The notes below the pieces were generated by a model, which searched no databases, had not been told where the DNA came from, and saw only the letters and a list, made by a program, of their open reading frames with translations. DNA of 64,000 nucleotides. Origin: Saprospiraceae bacterium. Lineage in GTDB: Bacteria > Bacteroidota > Bacteroidia > Chitinophagales > Saprospiraceae. The stretch lies in assembly GCA_019187225.1 (NCBI GenBank), contig JABAQQ010000013.1:338066-402065 (forward strand), read 5' to 3'. The position numbers and the translations under genes were made by a program. Every line of letters begins with the position of its first letter. Position 1 is the first letter of the stretch. Shown here one piece after another: positions 47,462 to 56,103 of this stretch.

Positions 47462-47546
47462 GAGGTTTAGAGGGTTTAGAAAATCCTTCATATCCATAAA
47501 TCATGCGAATCAAGGGTAAAAATTCGTCGTTGATTTCCAAGGGTTT

Positions 47547-47579
47547 ACGTTTACGAAACTTTGAAAGTTTCGTAAACGT
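47547..47579. repeat. Perfect 33-nt palindrome between the AhpD-like genes
   Basis: ACGTTTACGAAACTTT (47547-47562) and AAAGTTTCGTAAACGT (47564-47579) with one base between. No T-tract. Probably a dispersed palindromic repeat of a type common in Bacteroidota. Confidence 0.7.
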
Positions 47580-47677
47580 GCTACCTAAGTAATTGAAGTC
47601 CAATGCGCATGAGTGTTTTGCTCCTGATTCGCATAAATCATATTATCGTTCATCTCTCATAACTCATTTCTCAAAAA

Positions 47678-48229
47678 ATGCCTTACATCCAAACACCCGA
47701 CAATATTCCCGGTATACGCGGCCTGATGAATTTCCGCCCCGATGCGGCGCTCGCTCTGAATGCACTGGCACAGGCACTATTGGTGGAAGATTCGCCACTC
47801 CCACGCAGCGAGCGCGAACTCATTGCTTCCTATGTTTCCAGTAGGAATGAATGTAAATTCTGCATGACTTCGCACGGCGCGATTGCCGCTCACCTGCCCG
47901 GTTGCGATGATGACCTGGTGAAAGCCGTTTGGGATGATTACCAAAAAGCCGACATCAGCGATAAAATGAAATCTCTTTTGAACATTGCCGGAAAAGTGCA
48001 GCAAGGCGGAAAGTTCGTAACGGAAACCGATATCGCCGCCGCCCGCGAACAAGGGGCGAATGATTTGGAAATCCACGACACGGTATTGATCGCGGCGGCA
48101 TTCTGTATGTTCAACCGCTATGTGGACGGCCTGGGCGCCACCACACCCGACGACCCGGCATTTTACGACATCGTAGGCCGGCAACGCGCCGCCGAAGGGT
48201 ATATGACGAAGTCGGTGCTGATGACATAA
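47678..48229 (+). CDS. AhpD-like carboxymuconolactone decarboxylase family protein (copy 2)
   Basis: 183 residues. Same fold as the preceding gene with CxxCxxxH in SRNECKFCMTSHGAIAAHLP and the matching tail EIHDTVLIAAAFCMFNRYVDG. The two copies share the core but differ at both ends, so duplication is not recent. Both keep the catalytic Cys pair and should be active. It is followed immediately by a truncated gene. Confidence 0.92.
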   Translation: MPYIQTPDNIPGIRGLMNFRPDAALALNALAQALLVEDSPLPRSERELIASYVSSRNECKFCMTSHGAIAAHLPGCDDDLVKAVWDDYQKADISDKMKSLLNIAGKVQQGGKFVTETDIAAAREQGANDLEIHDTVLIAAAFCMFNRYVDGLGATTPDDPAFYDIVGRQRAAEGYMTKSVLMT

Positions 48230-48244
48230 ATGAACTGCTATTAG

Positions 48245-48853
48245 TTGATCTACACCGCGTTCCAATTGCCAAACGGTGTGGTGGCCGACGCACCGGGCAA
48301 CAATGCCACCTACACTTCGCCGGGTGGCCACAGTTATGACGTGCGCAACCCGAATTTCTCGCCATTATATTCGGTACGATTCAAAGAGCAAGGCAGCAAC
48401 GGCATCGCCAACGGACAAATGGACATCTTTGAATACACGCTGCCGGCACAGGCCAATCCGAACTACATCCACGTTGTTTCCCGCACAGGATCGTCTGGCT
48501 ATCACGAGGCCTATCTCAATGTGTTCAACTGCACGGTGGGCACACAAACTTTCGGCGACCTGCGCGGCGAGGATCGCCAGAATGCTTCAATTTCACTGGA
48601 AAACAATGAATTGCATGTATTTCCGAATCCGACCAGCGGTATCATGTTCGCCGATTTATCTCCCTGGGCAGACGAACAGGTTCAAATCCGCGCGTTCAAC
48701 GCGCAGGGTCAGGTGGTACTGAATTATACAGTGAAAGGACTTGAAATGGAACAGATCGAATTCCCGGAAAACCTGACGAACGGCCTGTATTTCCTGGAAT
48801 TTTCTTCCGCAAACGGTGAAAAACAAGTGAAACGAATGGTGTTGAAGCGTTGA
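48245..48853 (+). pseudogene. C-terminal fragment of a T9SS cargo protein
   Basis: The open frame (202 residues if a TTG at 48245 is used) has no ATG start, no signal peptide, and is preceded in frame by a stop at 48242. The C-terminal 80 residues are a type IX secretion sorting domain (ELHVFPNPTSGIMFADLSPW...LTNGLYFLEFSSANGEKQVKRMVLKR). The N-terminal part resembles a conserved extracellular domain (NYIHVVSRTGSSGYHEAY). Such cargo needs a signal peptide, so this is most likely a remnant, broken at its 5' end. Confidence 0.65.
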
Positions 48854-48865
48854 AACGTTTGCACG

Positions 48866-48898
48866 AGTGGTGGCACGATTTCAAGTCGTGCCACCACT
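48866..48898 (+). terminator. Hairpin after the T9SS fragment
   Basis: AGTGGTGGCACGA (48866-48878) and TCGTGCCACCACT (48886-48898), 13-bp stem. Only a TTT follows, so it may be a palindromic repeat rather than a terminator. Confidence 0.55.
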
Positions 48899-49007
48899 TT
48901 ACCCCGAAAACCCGAAGGATATGTATTTCTAAGCCTATTCTAATCTTCTGCCTTTTCCAAAGCATATACGTTTGCAATCAGTTTTTTGAACAAAAATCCA
49001 TTCGTAT

Positions 49008-49928
49008 ATGCGCAAACTTTTACTCGCAGCCGTACTGCTCACGGCTGTTTTTCAAATTGCATCCGCCCAAATGCCCAACGACGGGCTGATGATGGGGAAT
49101 CGGCAATGGTGCACTCTCCTCCAGTATACCCACACCAGTTGGGACGAATACTGGGAAGGAACGAACAAACGTTCCAACCTCAATCTTGGCACTTTTACAG
49201 GCCAAAACGTAATGCTGATGACCAACTTCGGCATCACCGACAACCTCAACGTCATGGCCGGCGTGCCTTACGTCTGGACCGACAGCGATAGTTACCTCGA
49301 CGGACAAAGCGGCCTGCAAGACCTTTCGGTGTTCCTTAAATACCAGCCGTTCAAAACCGCCATGGGAGGCGGCGATTTCAAGGTGCAGGTAACCGGCGGC
49401 GCTTCCATTCCGGTGACTGATTATGTACCCGACTTTTTACCGCTCAGCATTGGTCTGCAAAGCAAAACCGCTTCTTTGCGTGGAATCCTCAACTTCACAC
49501 ACGGCTCCGGCTTTTACGTCACTGCCCAGGCCGGCCACACTTGGCGCAGCAACATCACCATTGACCGCGAAGCCTATTTGTACGACAATGAGTTGTACTA
49601 CACCGATGAAATGCCGGTGCCGAATGTGTTCGACGCAACGGGTCGCCTCGGTTTTATCAACAACAGGATCCAGGCCGAAGTCATGCTCGACTACTTCACC
49701 GGTCTTTCGGGCGACGACATCCGCTACAACGAAATGCCTTTGCCCTGCAACAAAATGCAGGCAACGACAGCGGGCGTTTTTGCAAAATACTTCATCTGGC
49801 AGGGATTGGCTGTACAAGCCAGTTACGGACAGGTATTATCTGGCCGCAACTTCGGCCAGGGCACCACGATCTCAGGAGGGGTTACCTATTTTTTCACTTT
49901 AGGCGGACAAAGTCAAAGCACTGAATAA
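49008..49928 (+). CDS. Outer-membrane transporter-like protein
   Basis: 306 residues. Signal peptide (MRKLLLAAVLLTAVFQIASA, cleavage after about 20). The mature part alternates beta strands and turns (NVMLMTNFGITDNLNVMAGV, FLKYQPFKTA...GGDFKVQVTGG, AGHTWRSNITIDREAY) and ends in an aromatic-rich strand FFTLGG. This resembles the MetA/phenol-degradation type 'transporter' barrels, but the substrate is unknown. It is followed 36 bp later by the haloperoxidase-like gene, with which it may be co-transcribed. Confidence 0.8.
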   Translation: MRKLLLAAVLLTAVFQIASAQMPNDGLMMGNRQWCTLLQYTHTSWDEYWEGTNKRSNLNLGTFTGQNVMLMTNFGITDNLNVMAGVPYVWTDSDSYLDGQSGLQDLSVFLKYQPFKTAMGGGDFKVQVTGGASIPVTDYVPDFLPLSIGLQSKTASLRGILNFTHGSGFYVTAQAGHTWRSNITIDREAYLYDNELYYTDEMPVPNVFDATGRLGFINNRIQAEVMLDYFTGLSGDDIRYNEMPLPCNKMQATTAGVFAKYFIWQGLAVQASYGQVLSGRNFGQGTTISGGVTYFFTLGGQSQSTE

Positions 49929-49964
49929 CCCTCTACCCTCTACCTTCCATACATCTGATCTTCC

Positions 49965-51512
49965 ATGAAAAAAATACACTTTACATATCGCCTTGCCATT
50001 TGCACCGTCCTCATCTTCGCATTCAACCAGTGCGACAAAACTGTCGAGGACACATATTTCGAGCCTTATCCAGAAACCAGCCTCGATGCCGACGCAGGCA
50101 ATTGGAAAACCTACATCCTTGCCAACGGCTCCGAGATTCCGGTGCCGGCTCCCGAAGATGCCTCTTCTACGGCTTATCAAAGCGAATTGGCCGACCTGAA
50201 AGCGAAAATGGCCGCTGCCACTGCCGAGCAGCAGGAACTGGCCAGGCGATGGGGCGCCAACGGCGTGTCGCGCTGGCACGAGATCGCCCGCGAACTGGCC
50301 GCTCAATACAATGTGCCGCCGAACTACAACGCCGACGGCACCTATCCCGCCCCCGATCCGATGAACCCGACGGCCTACCCCCGTTTCCCATTTGCCAATC
50401 CGCCTTATGCTTCACGCGCCTTCGCGTTGCTTGCCGTAGCGCAATACGATGCGTTGGTAACGGCCTGGCACGCCAAGTTTCAGTACAACCGCCTCGCACC
50501 GTACAAAAACGATGCTTCCATTCAACCGCTCATTCCGGCAAACGACCTGCCCTCCTACCCTTCCGAGGACGCCGTGGTTGCCGCCGCGTCGCGGGAATTG
50601 CTGAAATTCCTTTTTCCCGGTGAGAAAGAACTGGTGACAGCCCTGGCAGAAGAACACAAAAACAGCCGACTCTGGGCGGGCTCCAACGTGCAAAGCGACC
50701 TGTCGGCCGGCGACTCGCTCGGCGCTGCCGTCGCAGCACGTATCATCGCTTACGCAAAAACCGACAAAATGGGGCAGGCCAACAACCAAGCCGCTTTCCC
50801 GAACCTGCGTGCCGATGCCGAAGCCCGCGGCATCACCCAACAGTGGCACAGTCTCGATATTCCGGTGCGCGCGCCGATGTTGCCTTTTTACGGCAATGTA
50901 AAAACCTGGAATTTCGACCAGGCTACGCTGGTGGCCATCCGCCCGCCGGCGCCACCGGCAATCGGCAGCGCCGAATTTGAAACGGCGCTGAACGAACTGC
51001 GCACTATGTCTCAAAACCGCACCCGCGAACAATTCCGCATCACCACCTTCTGGGCTGATGGCGTGGGTACTTATACCCCGCCGGGGCACTGGAGCCGCCG
51101 CGCTTCCGAGTTGATCGCCGAAAAACAACTCAACGAGATCCGCGCCGCCCGCGTCATGGCGCTTCTGACTACCGCCATGCAGGACGCAGGAATCGCTTGC
51201 TGGGAAGCCAAATTTTACTACATGTTTCCCCGCCCCACTGAAGTTGACCCTGCTGTCACCACCGCCACCGGTATCCCCAATTTCCCGGCTTATGCTTCGG
51301 GGCACAGCACTTTCTCCGCAGCGGCAGCTGAAGTGTTGTCTTACCTGTTCCCCGACCATGAAAGCGATTTGAGGGCATGGGCACAAGAAGCCGCCGATTC
51401 CCGGGTCTACGGCTGTATCCACTACCGCTTCGACAGCGAAAACGGCCTGGATCACGGCAAAAAAATAGGAGAATACGCCGTGCAGCGCGGGCAGACGGAT
51501 GGGTCTGAATAA
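49965..51512 (+). CDS. Vanadium-dependent haloperoxidase/PAP2-related protein
   Basis: 515 residues. N-terminal signal with a possible lipobox (FAFNQCDKTVED), so likely a surface or periplasmic lipoprotein. The C-terminal half has the vanadate/phosphate-binding triad of the PAP2/haloperoxidase superfamily: FYYMFPRPTEVDP, ASGHSTFSAAAAEVLSYLFP and SRVYGCIHYRFDSENGL. In the N-terminal half YNVPPNYNADGTYPAPDP precedes AFALLAVAQYDALVTAW. Halide specificity cannot be told. It could also act as an acid phosphatase. It forms a probable pair with the upstream barrel protein. Confidence 0.88.
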   Translation: MKKIHFTYRLAICTVLIFAFNQCDKTVEDTYFEPYPETSLDADAGNWKTYILANGSEIPVPAPEDASSTAYQSELADLKAKMAAATAEQQELARRWGANGVSRWHEIARELAAQYNVPPNYNADGTYPAPDPMNPTAYPRFPFANPPYASRAFALLAVAQYDALVTAWHAKFQYNRLAPYKNDASIQPLIPANDLPSYPSEDAVVAAASRELLKFLFPGEKELVTALAEEHKNSRLWAGSNVQSDLSAGDSLGAAVAARIIAYAKTDKMGQANNQAAFPNLRADAEARGITQQWHSLDIPVRAPMLPFYGNVKTWNFDQATLVAIRPPAPPAIGSAEFETALNELRTMSQNRTREQFRITTFWADGVGTYTPPGHWSRRASELIAEKQLNEIRAARVMALLTTAMQDAGIACWEAKFYYMFPRPTEVDPAVTTATGIPNFPAYASGHSTFSAAAAEVLSYLFPDHESDLRAWAQEAADSRVYGCIHYRFDSENGLDHGKKIGEYAVQRGQTDGSE

Positions 51513-51544
51513 GAAAAAGAGTTTGGTTAAAGTATAATTACGAG

Positions 51545-51576
51545 GCCGTCTCTCCATTTGGTGAGACGGCTTTTTA
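51545..51576. terminator. Terminator between converging genes
   Basis: GCCGTCTC (51545-51552) and GAGACGGC (51563-51570) then TTTTTA. It lies 33 bp past the haloperoxidase stop and at the end of the minus-strand crystallin gene. Confidence 0.85.
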
Positions 51577-52209
51577 TTGTTTGCCGGACGCTATGCGCAA
51601 CGACCGCGTTTCTTCCCGCCAATTCACCGATTTGTTGGTTGTGGAAACAGCACCCTCAAAAGCAATTTTTATAAAACTGTTGATACGTACCTCCTCTTTC
51701 GAGGCGTTAATAACCAGTTGTTCGCCTTTGAATTTCGGCTGATTATACAGCGTTACCACCCAACCTTTCGGCACAATGAGCGAGCCGATAAAATTCAGGC
51801 AATCGCCGTCTTCTTTGCATTCCCTGCGGTCTGTAGCAAAACGCTCAACTTTCCCCTGAAAATTGGTTTTGCTGAACATTGCGATGCCTTGCTGTGCCCG
51901 GAAGATATAGTCCGACAGGTCTTTGGCGCGTTTGAACGATTTGATTTCGTCCGCACCGGCATTTACCTGGAACTGCCCTTCCAATGCCTCGACGAGCTCC
52001 TTTCGCTTCTTTTTGTTCTTGATTTTGAAGGAAGGCTCTACGTTTTTTTCTCCAAAAATCTGTTCCGTTTTGATGCGCACGCCTTCCCGGATGGTAGCGC
52101 TGTCGAGTTGGCGCAGCAGGGTAAAAGGCCGGTTCTCAGTCTCTTGTGTATTGTTTACTTGAGCCGAAACGGAATTAATTACGATAAAAAAAAGCAAAAT
52201 TGTCCTCAT
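51574..52209 (-). CDS. Secreted protein with beta/gamma-crystallin-like domain
   Basis: 211 residues from the ATG at 52209 (MRTILLFFIVINSVSAQVNN), giving a signal peptide ending SAQ. The middle (about 55-110) is helical and charged (KNKKKRKELVEALEGQFQ). The C-terminal half has Greek-key motifs IAMFSKTNFQGKVERFAT and VTLYNQPKFKGEQLVIN, the Y/F-x-x-x-x-F-x-G pattern of beta/gamma-crystallins. Such domains often bind calcium. Function unknown; probably extracellular or periplasmic. Confidence 0.78.
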   Translation of the reverse strand: MRTILLFFIVINSVSAQVNNTQETENRPFTLLRQLDSATIREGVRIKTEQIFGEKNVEPSFKIKNKKKRKELVEALEGQFQVNAGADEIKSFKRAKDLSDYIFRAQQGIAMFSKTNFQGKVERFATDRRECKEDGDCLNFIGSLIVPKGWVVTLYNQPKFKGEQLVINASKEEVRINSFIKIAFEGAVSTTNKSVNWREETRSLRIASGKQ

Positions 52210-52299
52210 TTTGAGCAGACTTTTGGTGCGAAAATAGAGGATTGGAACGGAAAGCGCCTGTTTCATTCCAGCCTGATGCGGACCGGGAGCAAAATGCTT

Positions 52300-52746
52300 T
52301 CAGCCTTTTTTCTTCTTTTTCTCATCCCCTTCCAATCTGAACCGGACAGGCAAGGTGAATCTCACTTTCACCGGCTGTCCGTCCGCTTCGCCGGGAATCC
52401 AGGCCGGCATAAATGACAACACGCGAAGCACCTCCAGACCACACCCGCCGCCAATATCTTTGATGATAACCGCATCCGACACGCTGCCGTCCCTGTTGAC
52501 AATAAAAGTAGCGGCTACAGTCCCCTGGATGTTGTTTGCGCGCGCCAGTTCGGGGTATTGTATGGTGGTTGCCAAAAACTGGAGCAACCCGGCTTCACCT
52601 CCCGGGAAGGAAGGCGGGCGATCCAAACTCTCATTAAACATTTCAAAAGGAACGTCTGCACCGCCCAGCGCCAAAGAATCAGCCTGGGCTGGAAGGTCCA
52701 AAGAAAAAAAACAGGAAAGCAGCAGGAAAAAACAATTGGTTTTCAT
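52300..52746 (-). CDS. Secreted TonB C-terminal domain protein
   Basis: 148 residues: a signal peptide (about 1-22) then directly a TonB C-terminal domain with PPSFPGGEAGLLQFLATTIQ, YPELARANNIQGTVAATF, KDIGGGCGLEVLRV and VKVRFTLPVRFRLEG. It ends in a Lys run. It lacks the membrane anchor and Pro-rich spacer of the two full TonB proteins at 5.7 and 6.7 kb, which it resembles closely. Without an anchor it cannot transduce ExbBD energy directly. It may bind receptors as a soluble partner. Confidence 0.88.
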   Translation of the reverse strand: MKTNCFFLLLSCFFSLDLPAQADSLALGGADVPFEMFNESLDRPPSFPGGEAGLLQFLATTIQYPELARANNIQGTVAATFIVNRDGSVSDAVIIKDIGGGCGLEVLRVLSFMPAWIPGEADGQPVKVRFTLPVRFRLEGDEKKKKKG

Positions 52747-52863
52747 GGCATTTGATTTTTTGAATGAAAATTAGACTGCCGAACTGCTTGTTTTGCGTCA
52801 AAGTTCCGCGAAAGGAAGGCTCACAAAAATGCAAGCACAGACCTTACATTACAAATCTCTGTA

Positions 52864-52937
52864 AATGAGAACGTTGTGCCGGAGGTTAAAAAATTTTTCT
52901 CAAAAAATTTTTTAACCTCCGGCACAACGTTCTCATT
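52864..52937. repeat. Perfect 35-bp hairpin directly after rtcB
   Basis: Arms 52864-52898 and 52903-52937 pair perfectly with a 4-base loop. The outer end reads AATGAGA, the apex AAAAAATTTTT. It lies 3 bp past the rtcB stop. Its outer 22 bp match the hairpin upstream of rtcB at 15 positions. Confidence 0.95.
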
Positions 52938-52940
52938 CCC

Positions 52941-54137
52941 CTAATCCTTGTAAGGATCATACATATCCGGCGCAGCCATCGCCACGCCGATGGGCTTGAG
53001 ACGGTGGCAAACCTCAATGGTGCCTTCGTGAAAAGCCAACACCTGGTAGAGTTTTTTATAACACTCCGGGGCTTCGTCGGCCCCACCGCCGCGCAGGACG
53101 ATGCCTTTCTTTTTCATCTCTTTTTTCACTTTCGGCCAGTCCACCACTCCTTTGCTGAGGTATTCCACGCGACCATTTTTCCATCGCTTTTTACCGGCAG
53201 CCTGGTTACGGCTCATGGTACGACCCGCGCCATGCACGGTGGAGTACAATCCCTGGCGGCTCGTTTCAGAGTCCACCCCTTTTACAATGACCGACATATC
53301 AGCCATATTCGCACCGATAAAACCATACTGGCCCGGGAATGCCGGCGTTGCGCCTTTTCGCACGACGTAGTATTTTTCCCCGAAATGCTCCTCTTTCCAC
53401 AGGAAGTTATGGTGGTTGTGGACTTCAAAAACGGACTCCGCACCGAGTATCTCCAATACTTTCGAAACCACGACATCACGGCCCGCATAAGCGTATTCGC
53501 CTGCGAGACGCACGGCAGCGAGGTAGTCCTGGCCGAGTTCCGAACCGGCGTCGAACAGGATGGGCGGCGCATCCATGCCTCCTTCATTCACGTGGTCGTC
53601 GAAGGTCTTGCCTTGGGACAAAGCGATGAAGCCCGTGGTCGTTTTGTGGCCGAAACCGCGCGAACCGAAGTGCACCCCGATCCAAACCCAGCCTTCTTCA
53701 TCCTCGAACAAATCCACGAAATGATTGCCGGAGCCGACCGTACCGAGTTGGTTCATGGCCAGTTGCATCATTTTTTGCTGCGGTTTGAATTCGGCTTTGG
53801 CGATGTGGTCGAACACCGGATGGTCAATCGGTTTAGGATTCGGGCGTCCGATACCGAAACCGATCTGTTTAAAAATCTCATCCATCACCTTTTCTATATC
53901 CAGGTCGGAAGCGCGGATATTGGTTTGGCATGCCTTGTTACCGCAGGCGATGTCAAAACCCACGCCCGACAGGCTGATCTTGTCCCTGTAGGCCATCACC
54001 CCACCAATCGGGTGGCCGTAACCATAATGCGCGTCGGCGGTAAGTGTGCCCAAGTCCTCCGCCGAAGCCGCGCAGCGGCGGATTTGCCCGATGGCTTTTT
54101 CGTCAATGATGGGCTCGCCGAAAATGTGTAATTTCAT
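52941..54137 (-). CDS. rtcB: RNA ligase RtcB
   Basis: 398 residues from the ATG at 54137 (MKLHIFGEPIIDEKAIGQIR); an upstream frame would read through the hairpin. Conserved RtcB elements: GVGFDIACGNKACQTN (metal-binding Cys), GTVGSGNHFVDLFEDE, VHFGSRGFGHKT and STVHGAGRTMSRNQA, the last containing the His that receives GMP. RtcB joins 2',3'-cyclic phosphate or 3'-phosphate RNA ends to 5'-OH ends using GTP and Mn2+, for RNA repair or tRNA splicing. It has no archease or RtcA neighbour. The gene is enclosed by two related perfect hairpins. Confidence 0.95.
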   Translation of the reverse strand: MKLHIFGEPIIDEKAIGQIRRCAASAEDLGTLTADAHYGYGHPIGGVMAYRDKISLSGVGFDIACGNKACQTNIRASDLDIEKVMDEIFKQIGFGIGRPNPKPIDHPVFDHIAKAEFKPQQKMMQLAMNQLGTVGSGNHFVDLFEDEEGWVWIGVHFGSRGFGHKTTTGFIALSQGKTFDDHVNEGGMDAPPILFDAGSELGQDYLAAVRLAGEYAYAGRDVVVSKVLEILGAESVFEVHNHHNFLWKEEHFGEKYYVVRKGATPAFPGQYGFIGANMADMSVIVKGVDSETSRQGLYSTVHGAGRTMSRNQAAGKKRWKNGRVEYLSKGVVDWPKVKKEMKKKGIVLRGGGADEAPECYKKLYQVLAFHEGTIEVCHRLKPIGVAMAAPDMYDPYKD

Positions 54138-54147
54138 GGGATAGGGG

Positions 54148-54222
54148 AATGAGATTGTTGGGCGGAGAGGGAAATAAAATTTTTTCAAAATTTTATTTCC
54201 CTCTCCGCCCAACAATCTCATT
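54148..54222. repeat. Perfect 36-bp hairpin directly upstream of rtcB
   Basis: Arms 54148-54183 and 54187-54222 pair perfectly with a 3-base loop. The outer end reads AATGAGA, the apex AAAATTTTTT. It ends 10 bp before the rtcB start codon, so it would form in the 5' leader of the mRNA. Confidence 0.95.
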
Positions 54223-54402
54223 TACAATTTTTTAGGAGGCAAAAAAAGAATGTTTTACGACAGTAAACGCATTTTCAAACAATAATGATCGCTTGCCCGC
54301 CTTAAAATCCACGCCGAAACACGAAGTTCTGCTCCCAAAGTTCCAATGCCCAAAAATGCAGGCTGTAGCAGGCGCATGTCGCATGTCCTATGTCGTAAGT
54401 CA

Positions 54403-54636
54403 TCATTCCCCGCCACTTTCCTGCCGTTCGCGCTCCCAATCGGTGCGCGCCAGCACGATGATGACAAAACCTGCGATGACCATGATGACCTTGGTCACGA
54501 AAGCGAACAAACGCCCCGGTATTTCGAGAAAGGAGAGGAAGGCCCATTGTGTGCCGATCATTTGCAGGATGACAGCAGTGAGGCCGACAATGATAAGCGA
54601 CAAGCCAAGGATGGTCCAGAGACTTTTCTTTGTCAT
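54403..54636 (-). CDS. Small two-helix membrane protein, unknown
   Basis: 77 residues: two transmembrane helices (about 5-27 and 40-63, LGLSLIIVGLTAVILQM and FVTKVIMVIAGFVIIVLA) and a charged C-tail (RTDWERERQESGGE). The codon pattern and helix layout suggest a real gene. I recognise no family. Together with rtcB it could form a minus-strand pair, but the 5' hairpin and 180 bp between them argue for separate transcripts. Confidence 0.6.
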   Translation of the reverse strand: MTKKSLWTILGLSLIIVGLTAVILQMIGTQWAFLSFLEIPGRLFAFVTKVIMVIAGFVIIVLARTDWERERQESGGE

Positions 54637-54793
54637 AAATATTCAATCAGGATTTACACGATGAACAAAGATTTTGAAGGATTGCAGCGTTGTCTTTCGG
54701 AACCAAGCAATTTTTGGAATGTTGTAGTCGCGCGAACGCATAACTTTGGCCTGCCAAATTTGTTCTGCCTGACCAATTAAAATCACCGCCACC

Positions 54794-55678
54794 TTGCCGA
54801 AATCCGAAATCCGAAATCCGAAATCCGAAGTCAAGATCGTCGAATGCCCGCGTGACGCGATGCAGGGCCTGACCGATTTTATTGAAACCGATGTGAAAGC
54901 CGCATACATCAACCAATTGTTGCGCGTCGGTTTCGATACGATTGACTTTGGGTCGTTTGTCAGTCCGAAAGCCATTCCGCAGATGCGCGATACCGCCGAA
55001 GTACTGGCAAAGTTAGACCTTTCCGGCACGACGACGAAATTGCTTGCCATAGTTGCCAACGAACGCGGCGCACAAGACGCCTGTCAATTTCCTGAAATTC
55101 AATATCTTGGCTACCCTTTCAGCATCAGCGAAACTTTCCAGTTGCGCAACACCAACGCCACAATTGCCGAGAGTGTGGAGCGCACGAAGGCGATCCAGGA
55201 ATTGTGCGAGCGGCACGGCAAGCAGTTGGTGCTTTATATCTCGATGGGCTTCGGTAATCCCTACGGCGATCCCTGGAATGTGGACATCGTGCAGCGCTGG
55301 GTGAACGAAATGGCGCCGCTCGGCATCCGCATCTTTTCTCTGTCCGACACCATCGGCTGCTCCAATCAGAATAACATTTCCTACCTGTTCGGCAATCTGA
55401 TCCCGGCTTATCCCGATATCGAATTCGGCGCACACCTGCACACACAACCGCACAACTGGCGCGAAAAAATAGACGCCGCCTGGCGCAATGGCTGCCGCCG
55501 CTACGACGGCGCCATGCGCGGCTTCGGCGGCTGCCCGATGGCGAAGGACGAACTCACGGGTAATATGGCAACGGAAAATCTGGTATCGTTTTTCGACGAC
55601 GTGCAGGCGGATTTAAGGATGGATCGCGCGGCGTTTGGAGAGAGTCTGAGGATGGCAGGGGAGGTGTTTCCGCATTAG
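54794..55678 (+). CDS. Hydroxymethylglutaryl-CoA lyase
   Basis: 294 residues if started at the TTG of 54794; no ATG precedes the conserved start VKIVECPRDAMQGLTDFI. TIM-barrel HMG-CoA lyase family: the substrate-binding ECPRDAMQG, DFGSFVSPKAIPQM, FSLSDTIGCSN and the C-terminal signature RGFGGCPMAKDELTGNMAT with the catalytic Cys. It cleaves HMG-CoA to acetyl-CoA and acetoacetate in leucine breakdown. The first 12 codons are made entirely of a CCGAAATC tandem repeat, which seems to have replaced the normal start region. Confidence 0.9.
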   Translation: MPKSEIRNPKSEVKIVECPRDAMQGLTDFIETDVKAAYINQLLRVGFDTIDFGSFVSPKAIPQMRDTAEVLAKLDLSGTTTKLLAIVANERGAQDACQFPEIQYLGYPFSISETFQLRNTNATIAESVERTKAIQELCERHGKQLVLYISMGFGNPYGDPWNVDIVQRWVNEMAPLGIRIFSLSDTIGCSNQNNISYLFGNLIPAYPDIEFGAHLHTQPHNWREKIDAAWRNGCRRYDGAMRGFGGCPMAKDELTGNMATENLVSFFDDVQADLRMDRAAFGESLRMAGEVFPH

Positions 55679-56060
55679 AGGAGTTTGAATCAGAATTCCC
55701 TCGATGCCTAAGCATTTGGCAGGACGTATACTTCACATGCCGCCTCATGCTGCCGTCCGAACAATAGGCACTGGCTGGCGCAAGTCTCCGGCTGGTGCGA
55801 GTCTCCGGCTCGTGCCTACTATTCCGACGTCTCCGACGTGATCGCAGGAGACCGGCATTTGATCAGCAAAAAGAAATGTGGTTGCGTCGGAGATGCGAAG
55901 ATATCTGGCACGAGTCGGAGACTCGCGCCAGCCGTGCGACAAGTCACCATGCGGGTTGACCGGCCATTGAAAAAGGCAGCCAGATTTCCCACCATTAACC
56001 ACGCAATCTGAAAGATAAAATTAGCGTTTCCCAATTCCTACTCCCCATTCCTCAATTATC
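55679..56060. repeat. Composite inverted-repeat element, no gene
   Basis: 382 bp between HMG-CoA lyase and MBOAT genes. GGCTGGCGCAAGTCTCCGGC and two further AGTCTCCGGCT copies (55773-55816) are mirrored by GGCACGAGTCGGAGACTCGC and GCCAGCC at 55907-55933. In between, GACGTCTCCGACGT forms a smaller palindrome. Looks like a small non-autonomous element or complex terminator. Confidence 0.6.
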
Positions 56061-56068
56061 TACTTTTG
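56061..56068 (+). promoter_or_regulatory. -7 box candidate for the MBOAT gene
   Basis: TACTTTTG fits the -7 consensus; no clear -33 TTTG. Transcription would start near 56075, about 30-38 bp before the likely TTG or GTG start. Confidence 0.45.
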
Positions 56069-56103
56069 CCCCCGTTTTTCAACCGGCCGGATAAATTTGG
56101 CCG

